DNA of 6,090 nt, taken from a bacterium (GTDB lineage Bacteria; Dependentiae; Babeliae; Babeliales; RVW-14). The notes below the pieces were generated by a model. That model saw nothing but the letters and a program-made list of their open reading frames with translations, ran no database searches and was not told the origin of the DNA. Shown in pieces: positions 5,693-6,090 of this stretch (within the stretch, counting starts at the first letter, position 1; every line of letters starts with the position of its first letter). A program made the position numbers and the translations under genes. The DNA lies in contig RGUK01000096.1 in the NCBI GenBank assembly GCA_010027825.1, positions 1 through 6,090 on the forward strand. The letters are read 5' to 3'.

Positions 5693-6018
5693 TGATTACT
5701 TCTGTTAATACTTTTGTACACAATATTGAACAGGCTACACAGACACTTGCCGATGCCGTAGCCGACGAACAGGCGCTCGAAGATAACCGTATTAACGCCA
5801 AACTCGCGGCAATCGACCGCATTATGTCCGCCGGTGACAATCAGTTCACCGGAAAGCCGCACTCGTTCTCGTCTGCCGAGGCGCTGGTAAATACCGACGC
5901 CGAATATCAGTCGTATTTGGAACGGCAGCGGCAAGTTGTCCGTCGGCGTATTTTGGCTAAAGGTGCGTATGAGGCCGCTGTCGCCGCCGCCCGTCTTGGA
6001 GCCGTCGAAGTTGTTTGA
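5692..6018 (+). CDS. Small helical protein of unknown function (108 residues)
   Basis: This protein is mostly helical with an acidic N-terminal half (ADAVADEQALEDNR), a central polar stretch FTGKPHSFSSAEAL (52-65), then a long amphipathic helix (EYQSYLERQRQVVRRRIL, 71-88) and an Ala-rich end. The order TGKP-x-S, SAEAL, D-x-EY-x-x-YLERQR, Ala-rich helix recurs in small phage and plasmid proteins, but I cannot attach a function. A coiled-coil-forming accessory or ssDNA-associated protein is conceivable. The start is fixed by GAGGAG and by the TGATG junction with the upstream stop. A 7-bp inverted repeat lies in its middle (5831-5852). The end overlaps a probable next gene by 50 bases. Confidence 0.8.
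   Translation: MITSVNTFVHNIEQATQTLADAVADEQALEDNRINAKLAAIDRIMSAGDNQFTGKPHSFSSAEALVNTDAEYQSYLERQRQVVRRRILAKGAYEAAVAAARLGAVEVV
5831..5852 (+). repeat. Perfect 7-bp inverted repeat with 8-base loop inside a gene
   Basis: CCGGTGA (5831-5837) pairs with TCACCGG (5846-5852) across loop CAATCAGT. It encodes SAGDNQFTG in the 108-residue gene. No T-run follows, so it is not a factor-independent terminator. It could be an mRNA hairpin or a protein-binding palindrome, or it could be chance. Confidence 0.45.
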
Positions 6019-6090
6019 CGATAATTACGACGACACCAACGCCCGCTACGAACTGAGCACTATGGACGCAGTACGCACTGCGGCGCTCAT
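5969..6090 (+). CDS. Start of a further gene, truncated by the window edge
   Basis: An open frame starts at ATG 5969, preceded by AAAGGTG (5959-5965) at suitable spacing, and remains open to the end. The visible 40 residues begin MRPLSPPPVLEPSKLFDD and continue NYDDTNARYELSTMDAVRTAAL. The product cannot be identified. Alternative in-frame starts are TTG at 6011 (GGAG at 5998-6001 upstream) and ATG at 6062. The 50-base overlap with the preceding gene is long, so the later TTG is a real competitor. The frame itself is supported by the lack of any other gene after 6018 and by the compact layout of the region. Confidence 0.5.
   Translation, partial: MRPLSPPPVLEPSKLFDDNYDDTNARYELSTMDAVRTAAL

Overview
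The window looks like part of a tailed-bacteriophage (or related mobile element) genome, in the DNA-metabolism and early-gene region. All supported genes lie on the + strand. They are packed with gaps of a few bases or short overlaps. They include a primase/helicase-like replication protein, a DNA-repair-type protein, a tRNA gene and several very small unknown proteins. No ribosomal, housekeeping, capsid or tail gene is present, so host and phage type cannot be fixed. The tRNA and the Shine-Dalgarno sites point to a bacterial host. Base composition varies: sampled lines of the replication gene are about 43-62% GC, while the first part of the 487-residue gene is nearer 35-40%.

Layout: (1) Bases 1-2642 hold one primase/helicase-type protein split over two reading frames. 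The zinc-finger and TOPRIM-like half is in the first frame, and the AAA+/helicase-like half is in the next. Homology-style reading passes from one frame to the other near 1271-1290, where a perfect 6-bp hairpin sits. Both enzymatic cores look eroded. (2) 2645-2983 encodes an extremely acidic 112-residue protein, about 60% Asp+Glu. (3) 2987-3454 encodes a protein of the pyrimidine-dimer-glycosylase-like (MSMEG_6728-type) family. (4) 3451-3702 encodes a small protein with two CxxC pairs. (5) 3695-5158 encodes a 487-residue protein of unknown function, with two probable winged-helix segments and a coiled coil. (6) 5165-5237 is a tRNA-Thr(UGU). (7) 5263-6018 carries three small overlapping genes: a 72-residue CxxCH protein, a 77-residue stand-alone copy of the RNA polymerase alpha C-terminal domain, and a 108-residue helical protein. 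(8) A further gene probably starts at 5969 and runs off the right edge.

The spacing (2-3 bp gaps, ATGA, ATGAATAA and TGATG junctions) suggests one co-transcribed, translationally coupled block. It would combine genome replication and repair (primase-like protein, repair-type protein) with likely host-takeover or regulatory functions (alpha-CTD mimic, acidic protein, DNA-binding-like 487-residue protein) and translation support (tRNA). The three points most worth following up are the split and catalytically eroded primase/helicase, the stand-alone alpha-CTD, and the hyperacidic protein. I saw no CRISPR array, insertion sequence, convincing promoter or factor-independent terminator.
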